Below, piece after piece: positions 34,425 to 42,675 of a stretch of DNA of 64,000 bases. The notes beneath the pieces are model-generated. The model ran no database searches. It was not told the DNA's origin and saw nothing but the letters and a program-made list of their open reading frames with translations. Position 1 is the stretch's first letter; the number at the start of each line of letters is the position of its first letter. The position numbers and the translations under genes were made by a program. Source of the stretch: CALJDF01 sp038121105 (lineage in GTDB: Bacteria; Pseudomonadota; Alphaproteobacteria; SHVP01); NCBI GenBank assembly GCA_038121105.1, contig JAYONB010000012.1:1-64000 (forward strand), given 5' to 3'.

Positions 34425-34901
34425 CTATTGCAGCGGCGGGTTGATCAGTTGATCGATGCGGACGCCCCAAGCGCCACGCCCGTTGGACCGTGCGATGGTT
34501 TGCATTGTTTGGTAAAGCGGAGACGCCGTGGGCGTTGCGGTGGCCCACCCCTCGGCGATCAGGAACGCACCAAGATCCTCGCCCGCTTGGGGATAGAGCG
34601 CCCCATGGCGACAAACCGCCGCTGCGCGATCAGGCAAAACCACCCGAAGGCGGCACGAGACGAAGTGCACGATCTTGGTTCGCAGGGCGATGGCCGCCGG
34701 AGCACCGCAAAAGGCCGGCCGAATGCTGGAATCGCAGGTGCGGCCGGCGGGAATGATCTCGATATCGGCCAGGACCAGGCGGCGGCCATTCACGATCAGC
34801 GCGGCATCGGGCCCTACAACCGCGGGGCCGACGATCTGCGCTTGCGCCGACCCGCTCCACAGCGCGCCCAGGGCGAGGAGAGCAACAACAAGGTACTTCA
34901 C
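34425..34901 (-). CDS. secreted, degenerate SNase/thermonuclease-like protein
   Basis: A 158-residue exported protein. GTG 34901 starts a signal peptide (KYLVVALLALGALWSGSAQA, cleavage after AQA near residue 22). The rest resembles alphaproteobacterial SNase-like proteins: NGRRLVLADIEIIPAG, GAFLIAEGWA and the typical NGRGAWG near the end. The Arg/Glu catalytic residues of staphylococcal nuclease are not evident, and four Cys residues suggest disulfides. It is probably a periplasmic binding or structural protein rather than a nuclease. Confidence 0.65.
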   Translation of the reverse strand: MKYLVVALLALGALWSGSAQAQIVGPAVVGPDAALIVNGRRLVLADIEIIPAGRTCDSSIRPAFCGAPAAIALRTKIVHFVSCRLRVVLPDRAAAVCRHGALYPQAGEDLGAFLIAEGWATATPTASPLYQTMQTIARSNGRGAWGVRIDQLINPPLQ

Positions 34902-35100
34902 AGACAGCCATGTAGGGACCGTTGGTCCAATAAACAGGGCACCGAGACATCTTTAACGCGTTCCCGGGGATTGCCGGTTATCGGCTGCCGTGCGGCATCC
35001 CGGTCCGGCGGCACTGAAGTAGGTTGCCGAGGAGGTTCCATCATTGGACACTTGATTGCCGGTCGGTCGCCGGGACCAACCGGACGTGGAGACACTGCAC

Positions 35101-36339
35101 ATGTTGGTGAACAAACCTCGCGCCTACGACGTTATGGACCGCCATGGCCTGGACGGCCTGGTCGCGGCAACCCGACAGAATATCTACTACCTGTCCGACT
35201 TTTGGTCGCACACATTGATGGTGGAGCGCACGTTCACGACCTTCGCGGTTCTGCCGCGCCGCGAGGACGCGCCGGCCGCGCTGGTGATGGGGATGACCGA
35301 GAACGGCCGTCTCGCCGAAGAAGGCACTTGGATCGAGAACGTTGTCGGGGTGACCGGACGCGCCTCGCCGACCGCGGCCAATGTTTCGTCGGGCGAGGAA
35401 AGGCTTGACCCTCTGAGCGTCTTTCTGATTGGCGACGAAGCTCATCTGAGCAACCGGGAACGGAACTGGGTCACCGCGGCACGCTCGCGGGTCGACTATT
35501 TGGAACGGACGCCAGCACTCGGCCTCAAGCGTGCCCTGAGCGATGCCGCGCTCGAGAAATCACGGCTTGGTTTCGACGACCCGCGTCTGATCGGCTGGAT
35601 CAACGCGATGGGGTTAGACAACGTAACTGGGATCGACGCAACCAACGTGTTTCGCGAGATCCGAATGGTCAAAAGTGCCGATGAAATCGCCCTGCTGCGG
35701 CAAGCCGCGCAAAAAAACGAACATGCGGTCGAAAAAGCCATTGCCGCGGTAGGCGAAGGCGCGACCGCAGAAGATTTGGAACGCGTCTACAAGGTCGACA
35801 TGGCCTAGCAAGACGGCGAAGGGATTTACATCCTATTCGGCATGGTACCGGGCATGCGTCAGAGCGAGGTCGTCAGGGGCGAGCCCTTTCTGGTCGATGC
35901 CTTGGGGACTTACAAGCGCTATCACGGCGATCTCGGACGGACGATCTTTATCGGCGAACCAGACGCCGAAACGGTGAAGCGCAACCGGGCCATGCAGATC
36001 GGGTGGCAAACGGCCTGCGATATGATGAAGCCCGGATTGAAGGGGTCGGACATCGTTAAGGCCGTGATGGAGGTGATGCGCAAGGAAGGCTTCCCGTCTT
36101 TCAACCACAGCGTGGCGCACACGGTTGGTCTTGAGCATACCGATCATCCCATCCCGATCGGGCCGGACGGGTTGGGCGCGGTACCGGACTTCACGATCGA
36201 AAAGGACATGGTGTTGAATTTCGACATGCCCTATCAGGAATACGGCTGGGGCTCGATGCACATCGAGGACACGCTTCGGGTGACCGAGGACGGCTTCGAA
36301 CCGTTGACCAGTTTGAACACCGAAATGCGGATTTTATAA
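35101..36339 (+). pseudogene. M24-family metallopeptidase (Xaa-Pro peptidase/creatinase type) split by in-frame TAG
   Basis: The frame from ATG 35101 to TAA 36339 would give 411 sense codons but for an amber codon at 35806-35808 (codon 236). Both sides belong to one protein. The upstream part has the creatinase-like N-terminal domain (NIYYLSDFWSHTLMVERTF) and the linker EDLERVYKVDMA. The downstream part holds the metal site: FLVDALGTYKRYHGDLGRT (two Asp), FNHSVAHTVGLEHTDHP (His), and Glu residues near YQEYGWGSMHIEDTLRV. Without readthrough no catalytic domain is made. The stop probably arose from a Lys AAG or Gln CAG codon; an assembly error is equally possible. Confidence 0.8.
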
Positions 36340-36343
36340 GGCC

Positions 36344-37021
36344 ATGAAACACACTACGACGCGCGGCAAGATTCTCTATTTGCGCAACGGCGAAGAAACC
36401 GGGCGCGAGTGGTTCACGGTGACCAAACACCAGGACGGCAGCCGCGGCTTTCGCGCCATGTGCGAGATGGACGATCACGACTTGCTGCGTGACGTGACCT
36501 ACAACGTCGGCCCCAAGTGGGAACCTCAAGATGCCTTCGTTCGATTGACTCTAGCCGATCGGTTCGTCGGCTCGTCGTGGTTCCGCTTCGACGACGCAGG
36601 CGCGGAATGCGAAGGCTATACCGTCAACGAAGGACGACTGCGCCAGCGCTTCGATGCCGGCCACCGGCCGCCGTCTTTCGGGGCGCATCCGATCATCTGC
36701 GACATGTGGCACCTCTCGCAGTTCGACAAGACCGGGCCGAAGCGGCAGACCATGACGAATATCATGATGTCATCGCCACAACCCGACGGCGGGTCGGGAC
36801 CGATGTTGGCGTGTCACGACCTGACGATCGAGTATTACGGCGTCGAATCGGTGACCGTGCCTGCGGGCACGTTCGAGGCCGACCACTTCGCGTTCATTCT
36901 GGGCGATCCCCACCCCGCCAACGAAGAGCTCTGGTGCGTCGGACCGGACATCCTGCCGATCAAGATCGCCTATCCGATCTACCAATCGACCTACGAGCTG
37001 GCCGAATGGTCTGAGGACTGA
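36344..37021 (+). CDS. conserved hypothetical protein, paralogue of the gene at 54167-54856
   Basis: A 225-residue cytoplasmic protein of no family I can name. It has a repeating beta-rich pattern: REWFTVTKHQDGSRGFRAMC, then LLRDVTYNVGPKWEPQDAFVRL, then GSSWFRFDD, and in the C-terminal half ESVTVPAGTFEADHFAFILG and NEELWCVGPDILPIK. The VTVPAGTF segment and the LLRDV...W.P..AF.RL order also occur in the gene at 54.2 kb. It starts four bases after the M24 peptidase stop, so it probably depends on that transcript. Confidence 0.7.
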   Translation: MKHTTTRGKILYLRNGEETGREWFTVTKHQDGSRGFRAMCEMDDHDLLRDVTYNVGPKWEPQDAFVRLTLADRFVGSSWFRFDDAGAECEGYTVNEGRLRQRFDAGHRPPSFGAHPIICDMWHLSQFDKTGPKRQTMTNIMMSSPQPDGGSGPMLACHDLTIEYYGVESVTVPAGTFEADHFAFILGDPHPANEELWCVGPDILPIKIAYPIYQSTYELAEWSED

Positions 37022-37032
37022 CTTCTTACTCG

Positions 37033-37808
37033 TTACTCGGCGGCGCCGGCGGCTTGGAGGAGACGCGCCATCGCGTCATAGCCACGCGCACGCGCCAGCC
37101 CGAGGGGCGTCACGCCGCGCCTGTCCGGCAAATTGAGATCAGCGCCCGCCTCGATCAAGTCGCGCACGACGGCGGTATGGGCGGCTCCGCCGTCGCCAAG
37201 CACAATCGCCTCGATCAGCGCGGTCCATCCCAGGTTGTTGACGTGGTCCAAGGGCGCCCCTGCCGCGATGAGTTCGCGAACCACCGCGACATGGCCGAGG
37301 TGTGCCGCAGCAATGAGCGCCGTCCCGTCGTACGGGCTGGTTATCAGACCGGCATCGGCCCCGGCCTCGATCAACAGGCGCAAGGACACCGGATCGTCGA
37401 TGACGCTGGCGATGGTGACTGCATCGTAGCGCTGATTGTCGAGCGCGCCGTCATCGGCACCCAATGCGATCAGCGTTTTCGCCGCGTCGTGATGGCGTCC
37501 GTAAATGGCGACCATCAAAGGGGTGCGCCCGCGCGCGTCCCGCTCATCGGTGTTTGCGCCGGCGGCGACAAGCGCCCGAATCCGGTCCGCGTCACCCGCG
37601 GCGGCGGCGGCCATCAAGCCGTCATAGGCCGTGATCTCTGTCGCCGTGGGGGCAATCTGGACGGGGTGGACGAGACCGTCGACGGGACCGAAGGCGACCC
37701 CTGCGACCGTCAACGCGGCGCCGGGAGACCGGCCGTCAGGCCAACCACGAGAGCGACGACCGCGGCCAAAGTGCCGGGGGCTAATGGATGGGCCAACCGT
37801 TGAGCCAT
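37033..37808 (-). CDS. exported ankyrin-repeat protein, signal peptide apparently out of frame
   Basis: Residues from about 37630 down to 37033 encode five or six ankyrin repeats (GLMAAAAAGDADRIRALVAA, RTPLMVAIYGRHHDAAKTL, GTALIAAAHLGHVAVVREL, GWTALIEAI, GVTPLGLARARGYDAMARLL). The in-frame start available is only a TTG at 37713. Upstream in a different frame, ATG 37808 follows a good AGGT site and encodes a signal peptide (LAAVVALVVGLTAGLPA) that meets TGA at 37712-37714. A one- or two-base change near 37710-37730 would join the two. The whole span is given here. Likely a periplasmic protein-binding scaffold. Confidence 0.7.
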
Positions 37809-37837
37809 TTTTACCTCGTGAAAGACAAATCTATCCG

Positions 37838-37978
37838 CCGAAACAAACCCAACACCCGCAGAAATCTACGATTTCTTTGATCCGCCGGGCAGTCGGGACG
37901 CGGCTCGTACCCACCTAAGCCTGGCTACAGTGCGACAAGAGTGCCCCACCGAAACAAAGCCAACAGCCGCAGAAACCC
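37838..37978. repeat. imperfect direct repeat pair in intergenic region
   Basis: Copy 1 begins at 37838 (CCGAAACAAACCCAACACCC) and copy 2 at 37949 (CCGAAACAAAGCCAACAGCC). The first 28-30 bases match at all but two positions, and weaker similarity continues for about 35 more, ending in GGGACGCGGC against GGGACGCCGC. The period is 111 bp. The 315-bp gap (37809-38123) contains this repeat and the TetR-type promoter, but no convincing gene. Confidence 0.6.
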
Positions 37979-38085
37979 TCGTATTTTGCCCAATTCGGCG
38001 GCCCAGGGACGCCGCACGTCGGCGGCCCCTAGCGAAATGGGTTTGCCACGGCGCGTTGACAATCGGCAAGGGTCAAATTACGTTT

Positions 38086-38106
38086 GTAAGTGATTACTCA
38101 CATTAC
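38086..38106. promoter_or_regulatory. TetR-type operator/promoter of the YhgE/Pip-like gene
   Basis: A near-palindrome with arms GTAAGTGA and TCACATTAC around TTAC, 17 bases before ATG 38124. TTGACA at 38056-38061 is a good -35 box, with a weak -10 box (TACGTT) 17 bases later, so the palindrome covers the likely start of transcription. The TetR gene is the next gene but one, consistent with local repression. Confidence 0.55.
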
Positions 38107-38123
38107 ATGCCCGGGAGAGCTCG

Positions 38124-39251
38124 ATGTCCGACACGCTCCGCCGCATTCGCGAAAACCCTACCTTTCGGCCGGCGATCGTTGCGCCGATCGCGATCATGAT
38201 CATCTTTTCGATCTTCAATATGACGGCCCCCCTGGACGCCGGTCGGGTAGCGCGATCCGTCACGCTGGGCGTGGTCAATCTCGATGCCGGGGTGCCCGGC
38301 GCGCCTATTAGGGCCTCAGACGGGATCATCAATGGACTGCGCTCAAGTTTGCCGTTTGCCGTGGTCGAACTCGACGACGAAGCAGCCGCCACTTTAGCCA
38401 TCGACCGCGGCGATATTGCGGCGGCGATCATCGTGCCGGACGATTTTTCCAAGGCTGCCATCGGCGGCGGCGACATTACCGTCAAAGTGCTGAATACCGA
38501 GCACCTGAGTATCTCCGAAACCCAAATCGGCGCCGGTCTTGGTGGCCAGGTTCAGGCCGCGTTCTCGGCCGCGGTGAGCGGCGCGCGGTTGGCCTTTGCC
38601 CAGGGCGGCTTTCCGACCGGCAAATTGCCCGTCGCGGTCGAGGTCGAAACCCTGCACACCGCGCGTAATGCCAACGCGCTCTTTGCACCCTTCGTGATGG
38701 CGTTCGCCACGTGGATCGCGAGTTTCATTTCAGGTTTGATGCTGTTCGTCGCAACCCGCGGCGAACGGGAACCCGGCGCGGTGGTGCCGGTAGCCATGCT
38801 GCGCACCGTCTTGCCGATCGCCGTCGCCGGCATCGCGAGTTTGTGCCTTGCCGTCATCGTGACCGGCACGACGGCGCTATGGAGCGACTTCTTCGGGCTT
38901 TGGTTGATGGCCTGGCTGGCCACCGCCGCGATCATGTTGGTAATCGGCGGGTTGTTTAGCGTGGTCGAGTTCCCGGCCATTTTGATCGCCCTGCCAGTGG
39001 TGTTCTACCAAACCGCCGTAGCTGGCGCGCAAGCGCCGCCGGAGGCCGCCATGACCTGGATCGGCTGGCTGGGCGATGTCTTGCCGCTGCACGAATTGGT
39101 CGTCGGCTATCGGACGATCTTGATCGGCGGTCCGGACGGCGCGGTGCCGATCGGCACCGGATTTGTCACGCTGTTGGTCGGCGTGGCCTTGATCTGGGTC
39201 GGCACGTGGGTTCATGTGCGTATGCGGCCCAACGGTCAAACAGCAACCTAG
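38124..39251 (+). CDS. YhgE/Pip-like ABC-2-type membrane protein
   Basis: A 375-residue inner-membrane protein with one N-terminal span (IVAPIAIMIIFSIFNM), a large periplasmic domain (about 45-190; AIIVPDDFSKAAIGGGDI), and five or six C-terminal spans. This layout is that of YhgE/Pip and related ABC-2 permeases with a big extracytoplasmic loop. No ATPase gene is adjacent. It is preceded by a TetR-type operator and followed seven bases later by the tetR gene, so it is probably induced by a toxic or lipid-like compound and helps export it. Confidence 0.8.
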   Translation: MSDTLRRIRENPTFRPAIVAPIAIMIIFSIFNMTAPLDAGRVARSVTLGVVNLDAGVPGAPIRASDGIINGLRSSLPFAVVELDDEAAATLAIDRGDIAAAIIVPDDFSKAAIGGGDITVKVLNTEHLSISETQIGAGLGGQVQAAFSAAVSGARLAFAQGGFPTGKLPVAVEVETLHTARNANALFAPFVMAFATWIASFISGLMLFVATRGEREPGAVVPVAMLRTVLPIAVAGIASLCLAVIVTGTTALWSDFFGLWLMAWLATAAIMLVIGGLFSVVEFPAILIALPVVFYQTAVAGAQAPPEAAMTWIGWLGDVLPLHELVVGYRTILIGGPDGAVPIGTGFVTLLVGVALIWVGTWVHVRMRPNGQTAT

Positions 39252-39258
39252 GCACCTT

Positions 39259-39957
39259 ATGCCCGCTACCAAACCGACCGCCGAGGTTCCGCCGAACAAC
39301 GGCAGCCTCGGCGGCGCGATCGACGCCATCATCGCGGCGTTCGAACAGGAAGAAGGCGCGATGACCGACAAAAAACGTCGGATCGTCGAAGCCGCGATTC
39401 ACTGCTTCGCCGAGAAGGGGTATGCCGCCACCGCGACCAACACTATCGCGCGCCGCGCCGGGGTGGCGGAGGGCACTATCTTTCGGCATTTCGAAACAAA
39501 AAAAGACTTGCTCGTCCGTCTGGTCCGTCCGTTGTTCGCGCGCGGCCTAGTGCCCCTGGTGGCCGAAGAACTGAAGATCGAATCCGAACGCGCTGGCGGG
39601 GATTTGCGCACGTTCATGCGCGCCATTCTTGGCAATCGCCTTGCCTTCGCCGATCGGTTTGCGCCGCTGGTGCGCATTCTTATTCAGGAGATGCGGTTTC
39701 ATGCCGAGCTACGGGAAGCAGTGGCCGAGAGTTTTCCGGCGGCGCTTCAACAAGCCGCGGATCGCGTGCTTCAGCCCTACATTGCGAACGGACAAATTCG
39801 TCCGGTCGAGCCGGCCTTTTTTCTGCGCAGCGTGATCTCGCTCTTTGTCGGCTATTACGTTCTGCGGACCGAGGTCCTGCCCATGCAGACCTGGGACGAC
39901 GAGGCGGAAATCGCGCGCATCGTCGATCTTATGCTCGACGGCTTACGCCCTCGCTAA
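39259..39957 (+). CDS. TetR-family transcriptional repressor
   Basis: A 232-residue TetR regulator. ATG 39259 is taken as start; MTDKKRR at 39361 is an alternative. The N-terminal helix-turn-helix is RIVEAAIHCFAEKGYAATAT followed by IARRAGVAEGTIFRHFETKK. The C-terminal ligand domain ends LMLDGLRPR. It is cotranscribed with the YhgE/Pip-like gene, whose promoter carries a matching palindrome, and is closed by a terminator. The inducer is unknown. Confidence 0.9.
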   Translation: MPATKPTAEVPPNNGSLGGAIDAIIAAFEQEEGAMTDKKRRIVEAAIHCFAEKGYAATATNTIARRAGVAEGTIFRHFETKKDLLVRLVRPLFARGLVPLVAEELKIESERAGGDLRTFMRAILGNRLAFADRFAPLVRILIQEMRFHAELREAVAESFPAALQQAADRVLQPYIANGQIRPVEPAFFLRSVISLFVGYYVLRTEVLPMQTWDDEAEIARIVDLMLDGLRPR

Positions 39958-39962
39958 AGAAA

Positions 39963-39992
39963 AAGGGCCGCTCGGTTGCCCGAACGGCCCTT
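39963..39992. terminator. bidirectional hairpin terminator between convergent genes
   Basis: AAGGGCCG (39963-39970) pairs with CGGCCCTT (39985-39992) across a 14-base loop that contains a smaller CGG/CCG pairing. It sits six bases after tetR and 21 bases beyond the stop of the convergent binding-protein gene. A-rich and T-rich flanks on the two sides would serve both directions. Confidence 0.7.
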
Positions 39993-40013
39993 AGGTCGGC
40001 GGTTGCCGAGGTC

Positions 40014-41570
40014 TTAGTTCAGCGTAATTTCATGGAAATTGAACCGCTGAATGATGTTGGTGAATCCGTTGACCCGCTTGTTGAGGCCGGTCAGATCGGT
40101 GAGTTCTACGAAGAAAAGGTTAGGCGCGTTTTCGTTGTTCAATACCATCAGTTCTTGAACCAACTTGCGACGTTTCTCGACGTCGAACTCGCCCATTGCT
40201 TCGTCAAGCTTTGCCGTCTCCGCCGCATCGCAATGCGACCCCGGATCTTTCTTGCACGAAAGGTTCGGATAGGAGTCGAACGGGATCGCATTGAAGTTGT
40301 GGCAGGAGTTCTGAAAAATGTCAGAGAATCCCAAACCACCTTCTGGCCCCTTCTTTTTGGCGAACCACATGTCGAGCCACTGGGCAAACGTGATCTGAGT
40401 GAGTTTGGCCCGAATACCAACCGCCCCGAGTTGTTGTGCGGCAAACTGGTAGATCTCGGCATCCGCCGGGAAAGCGCCGGGAATAACCATGATCTCCGTT
40501 TCGAAACCATCGGGAAAACCTGCTTCAGCTAGAAGCTGCTTGGCTTTGCCGGGGTCGTACGGGTACGGCTTGACTTGCGGGTTGTACCCAAAAGTAAAGC
40601 GGGTGGCGCACTGACCGGCCGGTACTGTCGTTCCACCAAGCAAGTCGTCGGCAATGGATTGCCGGTCAATCGCATAGTTGGCGGCCTGTCGGACACGCTT
40701 GTCGTGAAACGGACTGTTTTGTCTCACCGACATAAAACGCCAGCCCATCGCCGAAGGCCTTGAGGCGATATCAACGCGATGCCCCCCGCCCTCTAGCTGG
40801 GCCTTGGAATCGAACGGGACACCCTGGGCGATATCAATTTCATCGGAGAGGATACTCGTGACACGCGTCGCGGCTTCTCGGAGCGCTTGAATGCGCAAGT
40901 TCGGAATATTGGGTTTGCGCAATGCGTCGTCGAAAGCGACCAGTTCGATGAAACCATCCACACCGCCGGTGAAAACCGGCTTCATGTACGGTCCGGTGCC
41001 GACCGGCTCCTTGGAGAATACATCCGTCCCCAAATCGTCACGCGTCCCGGTTTCGGGTATCCAAAAACCAGCGAGCTGACGCGGCAATTCGGGGTTGGGT
41101 TGGGTCGTTGTAAACCGGATGGTGTAATCCCCAACGGCTTCGGCTGTCTGAACGAAAGCCTGGCGTTGGTTGGTCGAAAAGGCGACCGTCCCTGCTGCTT
41201 CCTCGTTGCTTACGAGGTAGGTGAACTGGTCGACAACCTGTTTTGAGGTGAGTTCCGTGCCGTCGTGAAATTTCACGCCTCGCTTGAGCGTCACCTCCCA
41301 AGTCGACGCATCAATATTCTTCCAACTCGACGCCAGCAAACCAGAGACATCGCCTTGAGGGCTCACACGGGTCAGAGAATCGTACATCGGCCAGAGCGTG
41401 TAGACGCTCGGCGATGCCGTACCCTGCTCGGGTCGTCCAAACGAAGGCGCAATACTCGCCGTCGCAAATCGTATTGTATTGTCTGTCGACTGAGCGCCCA
41501 CATTTCCGGCCGACAGCAAGACCGCTGCTGAAGCGACCGCGGTTAATGACGCCCTAAGAATCCCACGCAT
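40014..41570 (-). CDS. peptide/nickel-type ABC transporter substrate-binding protein
   Basis: A 518-residue periplasmic binding protein of the DppA/OppA family. ATG 41570 follows GGGAGGATGAG. A signal peptide is clear (ILRASLTAVASAAVLLSAGN, cleavage after VGAQ near 27). YDSLTRVSPQGDVSGLLASS, EVTLKRGVKFHDGTEL and QAANYAIDRQSIADDLLGG are family landmarks. No permease or ATPase is adjacent. The importer at 9.7-13.6 kb lacks a binding protein and is the natural partner, though this is not proven. Confidence 0.9.
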   Translation of the reverse strand: MRGILRASLTAVASAAVLLSAGNVGAQSTDNTIRFATASIAPSFGRPEQGTASPSVYTLWPMYDSLTRVSPQGDVSGLLASSWKNIDASTWEVTLKRGVKFHDGTELTSKQVVDQFTYLVSNEEAAGTVAFSTNQRQAFVQTAEAVGDYTIRFTTTQPNPELPRQLAGFWIPETGTRDDLGTDVFSKEPVGTGPYMKPVFTGGVDGFIELVAFDDALRKPNIPNLRIQALREAATRVTSILSDEIDIAQGVPFDSKAQLEGGGHRVDIASRPSAMGWRFMSVRQNSPFHDKRVRQAANYAIDRQSIADDLLGGTTVPAGQCATRFTFGYNPQVKPYPYDPGKAKQLLAEAGFPDGFETEIMVIPGAFPADAEIYQFAAQQLGAVGIRAKLTQITFAQWLDMWFAKKKGPEGGLGFSDIFQNSCHNFNAIPFDSYPNLSCKKDPGSHCDAAETAKLDEAMGEFDVEKRRKLVQELMVLNNENAPNLFFVELTDLTGLNKRVNGFTNIIQRFNFHEITLN

Positions 41571-41791
41571 CTCATCCTCCCGTTGTTCGTTTGCCGGCTC
41601 CTCCAGAGCCAGCATTCGAACGATATCTTATGGGGGTTTGCCCAAATTGCTAGACGCTGGCAGCTAAAACGGAAATGCCCGGACTTTTTGGCTCTTGCCC
41701 GTGTGACCCCGTCACGACGGCAGATACCGCATTCATCGCCTATAGTTGACCCTGCCCTGAGATCGGGGTGGAAAGAGATTTGGACACGCCC

Positions 41792-42658
41792 ATGAAGCCA
41801 CAAATGATCGGCGACATCGTCGTCTCGAAGTTGATCGAGGACATCCACCCGTTCGACACCATGACCGGGCTACCCGACGCCGAGCCTGCGGTCTTTGCGG
41901 CGAACCGCGCGTGGCTGGCGCCCCACCTCTACGACTTTGCCGCCGACACGCTGTTGCTGTCGTTCCACACCTTTATCGTACGCACGCCCCACCACACGAT
42001 CTTGGTCGATACCTGTATCGGCAACGACAAGGAGCGCCCGTGGTCGGAAATCTGGCATCACCGCAGCGGGCCTTATCTCGACCAGATGATCTCCATGGGC
42101 GTGGCGCCCGAAGAAGTCGATTATGTGATGTGTACGCATCTGCATGCCGACCATGTCGGCTGGAACACGCGACTGTTGGACGGCCGCTGGGTGCCGACCT
42201 TTCCGAACGCCAAATACGTTTTCTCCAAGGCCGACTACGACCATTACGAGGCCACGCCGCCCGACGATCACAGCCACAACGCGTTTCGCGACTCGGTGCT
42301 GCCGATCGTCGAGGCCGGTCAAGCGGTGATGATAGGCGATGACTTTTCGATCGACGACACGGTGACGATCCTGCCGACCCCCGGTCATACGCCGGGTCAC
42401 TATTGCGTGCGGCTGCGCTCGAACGGCGCCGAAGCGATTTTGACCGGCGACCTGATGCACTTCGGGGTTCAGGTGGCGCGGCCCGATTGGAGCGCGGTGT
42501 TCTGCGTCGATCGCGTGGCCTCGGCCGCCACGCGCAAGACCTTTGTCGACAGCTATGCGGGCACCGACGTGCTGATCATGCCGGCGCATTTTCCCGGACC
42601 GACCTGCGGTCATATCGTCGGCGGCGGCGACGGCACCTGGTTCCGCCTGCAGACCTAG
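41792..42658 (+). CDS. metallo-beta-lactamase-fold hydrolase
   Basis: A 288-residue MBL-fold enzyme. The zinc motif is THLHADHVGW (about residue 120), further ligands lie in TPGHTPGHY and TGDLMHFGVQ, and a last His is in MPAHFPGPTCGHI. DTCIGNDKERP precedes it, as in quorum-quenching lactonase-like and N-acyl hydrolase relatives. ATG 41792 is preferred to an upstream start at 41768. It is cytoplasmic. The substrate may be a lactone or thioester. It is followed 17 bases later by a LysE-type exporter. Confidence 0.87.
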   Translation: MKPQMIGDIVVSKLIEDIHPFDTMTGLPDAEPAVFAANRAWLAPHLYDFAADTLLLSFHTFIVRTPHHTILVDTCIGNDKERPWSEIWHHRSGPYLDQMISMGVAPEEVDYVMCTHLHADHVGWNTRLLDGRWVPTFPNAKYVFSKADYDHYEATPPDDHSHNAFRDSVLPIVEAGQAVMIGDDFSIDDTVTILPTPGHTPGHYCVRLRSNGAEAILTGDLMHFGVQVARPDWSAVFCVDRVASAATRKTFVDSYAGTDVLIMPAHFPGPTCGHIVGGGDGTWFRLQT

Positions 42659-42675
42659 AAGCGGGCAAGTCAGCC

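Noticed and set aside
35806..35808. TAG read as pyrrolysine.
   Set aside because: No pyl genes are seen, and M24 peptidases have no such residue here; mutation or error is simpler.
37930..38199. 89-codon plus-strand frame upstream of the YhgE/Pip-like gene.
   Set aside because: It runs through the promoter and into the next gene in a different frame, with no protein-like pattern.
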